Assembly: GCA_031263945.1 (NCBI GenBank)
Contig: JAISEW010000237.1
Coordinates: forward strand, 1 to 8,240
DNA from: Gracilibacteraceae bacterium
GTDB taxonomy: Bacteria > Bacillota > Desulfitobacteriia > Desulfitobacteriales > Syntrophobotulaceae
DNA: 8,240 bases
Direction: 5' to 3'
A program made the translations under genes and the position numbers. The notes below the pieces were generated by a model. It was not told the origin of the DNA, did no database searches, and saw only the letters and a list, made by a program, of their open reading frames with translations. Shown piece by piece: positions 5,744 to 8,240 of the stretch (the stretch's first letter is position 1; every line of letters begins with the position of its first letter).

Positions 5744-7012
5744 ATGAGTATGGACTATTTAAAACGAATTTCGGATGAAAAACTGGAACTGATGCTTCGC
5801 GCGAAGGGCGCCGTCTTAATAGAAGGACCCAAGTGGTGCGGCAAAACAAGCTCTGCGGAGATGTTTGCAAAAAGCGTTTTGTATATGCAGGATCCGGACA
5901 CTTCAAAGGCGAACAGGCTGACGGCACAAACGAAGCCCTCACTGTTGCTTGAAGGCGAAACACCGCGCTTGCTCGACGAATGGCAAGTCGCGCCCGAGCT
6001 GTGGAACGCCGTCCGTTTTGCGGTTGACAAAAGGCATGCAAGCGGTCAGTTCGTCCTCACCGGATCCGTCGTACCGACCCGGACGGACGATATGCACACC
6101 GGAACCGGACGCATTGCGCGCATGAAGATGCGTACGATGTCTTTGTTCGAGAGCGGCGAATCAACAGGAGAAGTGTCCCTGGCGGCTCTGTTCGACGGCG
6201 CCGCCGATCCGGAAGGACGGTCGAATGTTTCCGTTGAAACGCTGGCGTTTCTGATCAATCGCGGCGGTTGGCCGGCCGTAGCGCGGGAGACGGATGAAAG
6301 GATCGCCCTGACCGTTGCGGCGGACTACCTTGAGGCCGTGGTCAACGAAGACGTCTCAAAGGCCGACGGCATTGAGAAAAATCCTGACAGGGTAAGGGCG
6401 CTCATGCGTTCCTTGTCACGCAATATATCAAATGAAGCAAAGACCACGACTATACTAAACGACCTGATTGCAAACGACGAGGCACTGTCGCAGGTCACCG
6501 TTGACCAATACGTCAGCGCCTTGAAGAAAATATTCGTCATTGAGGATCTGCCCGCCTGGAGCGCCAAACTGCGTTCCAAGACCGCGATCCGCACCACGGC
6601 GAAACGTCACTTCACCGATCCTTCAATTGCGGCCGCCGCGCTCAGGGCGACGCCCAAGCGACTGCTTTCGGACTTTAACACCTTCGGATTTCTGTTTGAG
6701 TCGCTTTGCGTGAGGGATCTTCGGATCTACGCGGAGAGCATAGACGGCAATGTCTGCCATTACCGCGACAAGAGCGGGCTTGAGATAGACGCGGTCATAG
6801 GGCTTGCGGACGGACGCTGGGGCGCCGCCGAGGTCAAGATGGGGGCGGGAGAGATAGAGGACGCCGCAAAAAATCTGCTCAGGCTGAAACAAGCCGTGGA
6901 CACGGAGAAAATGAATGAGCCGTCCTTTTTGATGGTACTCACGGGAACAGAGTATGCTTTTCGGATGAAAAACGGCGTATTGGTCGTGCCGCTCGGATGC
7001 CTGAAAAACTGA
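5744..7012 (+). CDS. AAA+ ATPase with DUF4143 domain
   Basis: This 422-residue protein is a member of the AAA_14/DUF4143 family, common in anaerobes and archaea, whose cellular role is not established. The N-terminal ATPase has Walker A GPKWCGKT (28-35), Walker B RLLDEW (75-80), a sensor-like VLTGS (104-108) and a GTGRIARMKMRTMSLFE segment (120-136) typical of the family. The C-terminal domain carries FGFLFESLCVRDL (314-326) and a PD-(D/E)XK-like core, EIDAVI (347-352) and AAEVKMG (361-367), with D349 and the E363-x-K365 pair in place. It could therefore be a nuclease or a nuclease-derived fold. The ATG at 5744 has only a weak GGTGA at 6 nt. The length is normal and no lesion is seen. There is no signal peptide or membrane segment, so it is cytoplasmic. 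The upstream triple repeat and promoter suggest tight, perhaps autogenous, control. An XRE-Panacea gene follows 233 bp downstream on the same strand with its own promoter. Confidence 0.9.
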   Translation: MSMDYLKRISDEKLELMLRAKGAVLIEGPKWCGKTSSAEMFAKSVLYMQDPDTSKANRLTAQTKPSLLLEGETPRLLDEWQVAPELWNAVRFAVDKRHASGQFVLTGSVVPTRTDDMHTGTGRIARMKMRTMSLFESGESTGEVSLAALFDGAADPEGRSNVSVETLAFLINRGGWPAVARETDERIALTVAADYLEAVVNEDVSKADGIEKNPDRVRALMRSLSRNISNEAKTTTILNDLIANDEALSQVTVDQYVSALKKIFVIEDLPAWSAKLRSKTAIRTTAKRHFTDPSIAAAALRATPKRLLSDFNTFGFLFESLCVRDLRIYAESIDGNVCHYRDKSGLEIDAVIGLADGRWGAAEVKMGAGEIEDAAKNLLRLKQAVDTEKMNEPSFLMVLTGTEYAFRMKNGVLVVPLGCLKN

Positions 7013-7102
7013 CGCGGGGAAATCGCGGGGGACGGTTTAAATTTTAATCTAATTCTATGCTTCCGCGCGTATCCGGCGGCGTAAGAACGACGAGAGATTT
7101 TT

Positions 7103-7135
7103 TATTGTACGATGAGGAATGGATAATGTACAATA
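7103..7135. repeat. 8-bp perfect inverted repeat in the ATPase-antitoxin spacer
   Basis: TATTGTAC (7103-7110) and GTACAATA (7128-7135) are exact complements separated by 17 nt. The arms are AT-rich with no following T-run, so this does not look like a terminator. It lies about 60 bp upstream of the XRE-Panacea promoter and could be an operator for a dimeric regulator. Otherwise the spacer 7013-7192 shows no gene. Confidence 0.45.
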
Positions 7136-7192
7136 TATCCTACATGACTAACGCTTAAGTCCAAAAAAATTGACAAATACCGCGTTTTCACA

Positions 7193-7221
7193 TTGACACT
7201 CGCCGCCATACATGTTATCAT
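7193..7221 (+). promoter_or_regulatory. Promoter of the XRE-Panacea gene
   Basis: A perfect -35 TTGACA (7193-7198) and -10 TATCAT (7216-7221, one mismatch) are separated by 17 bp, with TGT immediately before the -10 (extended -10). The start would lie near 7228, followed by a leader of about 18 nt with an AGGAGG ribosome binding site. A second ATTGACA lies exactly 23 bp upstream (7169-7175) and shares a CCGC further along, so a repeated operator is possible. This is among the strongest promoters in the window. Confidence 0.75.
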
Positions 7222-7245
7222 AGTATTATTCCGGAAGGAGGCGCT

Positions 7246-7927
7246 ATGGCAATGAGCGAAGTAACTAATAATGTTGAAAGACTCCGTTCTTCGCGTGGCC
7301 TTACACAGGAACAAACAGCCGACGTTCTTGGCATAAGCCGCGGCACATATATCAGCGCGGCGAAAGGCAAGCGTGACCTGACGACAGGCGAACTTGAGAA
7401 ATTATCGGCATATTTTAGCGTACCGATTGCCGAATTTTTCGATCAACCGCGTAATAACGAAAAGTTTAAGCAGATGTATTTCTACATCCTTCGCTATTTT
7501 AGAGACGGCATTCCCAAGACGAAGCTGGCAAAATTGCTCTATCTTGCGGATTTCGGCTGGTTTTACTATAACCTGACGCCAATGAGCGGGGTGCGTTATG
7601 TTCGCCGCGAATACGGCCCTGTAGCCGATATCTTTTTCGAGTTGACTGACGACTTGTATGACAGAGGAAAAATTAACATCAAACCCCTGGATTACGCGTT
7701 GATGATCAATTCTACTACCATAGAGCAAGAGGATGGCTTGCTTTCGGATGAAGAAAAAGAACTCTTGGATAAAATCTGCGTTTTCTGGAAAGATAAACGA
7801 ACTGCCGAGATCATTTAATTTCACTCATGAGCAAAAACCATGGAAAATGTGCCGAGACGGCGAGTATATCCCCTATAGCTTAATAATACAGGAAGATCCT
7901 GATCATGTTTACGCACCAGATATTTAA
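7246..7927 (+). pseudogene. XRE-HTH and Panacea (SocA/DUF4065) antitoxin-like protein, +1 frameshift near 3' end
   Basis: The first frame, 190 codons to TAA at 7816-7818, holds an XRE/Cro-type helix-turn-helix (about 9-66: RSSRGLTQEQTADVLGIS ... AAKGKRDL ... YFSVPIAEFF). It is followed by a Panacea domain from about residue 90 (KLAKLLYLADFGWFYYNL; REYGPVADIFFELTDDL; LSDEEKELLDKI). The conserved end of that domain continues in the +1 frame: NFTHEQKPWK, then MCRDGEYIPYSLII, to TAA at 7925-7927. Removing one T from 7814-7816 joins them as TAEIINFTHEQKPW, giving about 226 residues. Panacea proteins with DNA-binding N-termini act as antitoxins that neutralise an adjacent toxin and repress their own operon. 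AGGAGG (7236-7241) serves ATG 7246 at 4 nt or ATG 7252 at 10 nt. The lesion may be real decay, a sequencing error or, less likely, recoding; the slip site does not resemble prfB. Confidence 0.8.
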
Positions 7928-8037
7928 TGATAGATTTTAAACCCCTCGAATTCAAGGGGTTTAAAAAAGAAATCTTGATTTCCCCATTCCCGCCCTCGGA
8001 ACGAAAATCGGCACAGGTATTAACATTAACGCCCTGA
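7927..8037 (+). CDS. Short ORF overlapping the antitoxin stop (possible truncated partner)
   Basis: The ATG at 7927 shares its A with the TAA that ends the frame-restored Panacea gene, the classical overlap of translationally coupled genes. The ORF has 36 codons and begins MIDFKPLEFKGFKKE. I do not recognise a family. In Panacea systems the toxin gene lies next to the antitoxin, so this may be the start of a degraded toxin gene or a very small partner. Another frame (7965-8069) also stays open with a protein-like sequence (PIPALGTKIGTGININAL) but has no start codon, which could mean a further frameshift in a once longer gene. A perfect hairpin (7935-7966) spans codons 3-14, so part of this stretch may instead be a 3' regulatory structure. 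Confidence 0.3.
   Translation: MIDFKPLEFKGFKKEILISPFPPSERKSAQVLTLTP
7935..7966. terminator. Perfect 12-bp-arm hairpin downstream of the antitoxin gene
   Basis: TTTTAAACCCCT (7935-7946) and AGGGGTTTAAAA (7955-7966) are exact complements around an 8-nt loop (CGAATTCA). The CCCCT/AGGGG core with flanking A/T runs 8 bp after the antitoxin stop resembles a bidirectional intrinsic terminator. No clean T-run follows on either strand beyond the stem itself, so an operator or mRNA-stabilising hairpin is also possible. Confidence 0.5.
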
Positions 8038-8122
8038 CAAAGACGCGGGTCGTGATTTTTGACGTTTGACAGTATCGACGGAGAGTTTTAATAAAATGGC
8101 TATCCGTCAGCAGCCGCCTGTA

Positions 8123-8192
8123 GCGAAACTATCCCGTTCGCGCTGGGTGGCAGGATTCACCCCCTGCCGGGCTGTGCCTCGCTTTTTCGCCC
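8123..8192. other. Three consecutive stem-loops in an unassigned region
   Basis: GCGAA/TTCGC (8123-8127 with 8137-8141), GGCAGG/CCTGCC (8149-8154 with 8163-8168) and GGGC/GCCC (8169-8172 with 8189-8192) follow one another almost without gaps. The rest of 8038-8240 shows no recognisable gene. A 37-codon ORF (ATG 8096, TAA 8207-8209) and a 15-codon minus-strand tail ending at 8192 are present but match nothing I know. The region could be a small structured RNA or the end of a mobile element; neither is established. Confidence 0.25.
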
Positions 8193-8240
8193 TACCAATC
8201 AAAAGCTAATCCAACAGATCTGTCGCCCAGTTCAATGCTT

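Noticed and set aside
7814..7818. Programmed +1 frameshift in the Panacea gene
   Set aside because: The P-site AUU would re-pair poorly after slipping to UUU and no upstream stimulatory Shine-Dalgarno is evident; mutation or read error is simpler.
8096..8209. 37-codon plus-strand ORF near the right end
   Set aside because: No homology recognised, GGAG spaced about 12 nt away, and it coincides with the stem-loop cluster.
8192..8239. 15-codon minus-strand frame ending in GLAFDW at the right edge
   Set aside because: Could be the tail of a gene beyond the window, but 15 residues with no known motif are not enough to call a gene.
1..8240. CRISPR array, tRNA or rRNA genes
   Set aside because: No regularly spaced repeats with unique spacers of CRISPR size (the 23-bp-period array has only 8-bp spacers), and no tRNA or rRNA signature was seen.

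Overview
This window looks like the replication-origin neighbourhood of a bacterial chromosome. The core is dnaA, dnaN and recF, all on the minus strand (about 571-4242). Single-copy housekeeping genes, strong AGGAGG-type ribosome binding sites, GC-rich codon use and the dnaA-dnaN-recF order suggest a Firmicutes-like anaerobe. The BspA-type leucine-rich-repeat protein and the DUF4143 ATPase are common in gut or oral anaerobes. The HlyD-type plus ABC-2 exporter remnant hints at a double-membraned lineage such as Negativicutes. This placement is inference from protein flavour and synteny only.

Layout, left to right. 1-428 (minus): N-terminal part of a secreted BspA-like leucine-rich-repeat protein that runs off the left edge, with its own promoter at about 505-537. 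571-1674: recF. 1683-2780: dnaN. 2781-2952: a spacer with a dnaN promoter candidate and weak DnaA boxes. 2953-4242: dnaA. 4243-4369: a compact dnaA promoter and origin-like region with a perfect DnaA box, a near-match box over the -35 element and an AT-rich stretch. The genes that usually flank this cluster in Firmicutes (rpmH/rnpA upstream of dnaA; an S4-domain gene between dnaN and recF; gyrB after recF) are absent from the window.

Plus strand, right of the origin: a 51-codon remnant of an HlyD-type membrane fusion protein (4370-4525) overlaps an ABC-2 permease gene (4509-5637). The permease is full length except for a +1 frameshift in a G6 run. Next come three 15-bp direct repeats on an exact 23-bp period, the third lying in a TTGACA/TATGCT promoter, and then an intact AAA+ ATPase with a DUF4143 nuclease-like C-terminal domain (5744-7012).

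A strong promoter follows, driving an XRE-HTH plus Panacea (SocA/DUF4065) antitoxin-like gene (7246-7927) that also carries a single-base frameshift near its 3' end. Its restored stop codon overlaps the ATG of a 36-codon ORF (7927-8037), which sits where a toxin or partner gene would be expected and contains a perfect 12-bp-arm hairpin. The last 200 bases have no recognisable gene but hold three consecutive stem-loops.

The minus-strand block is the replication initiation and repair operon, apparently autoregulated by DnaA. The plus-strand block looks like accessory, partly decayed DNA next to the origin. The most promising lead for a new system is the iteron-like, promoter-embedded repeats in front of the DUF4143 ATPase, beside a Panacea-type antitoxin whose toxin partner is missing or truncated.
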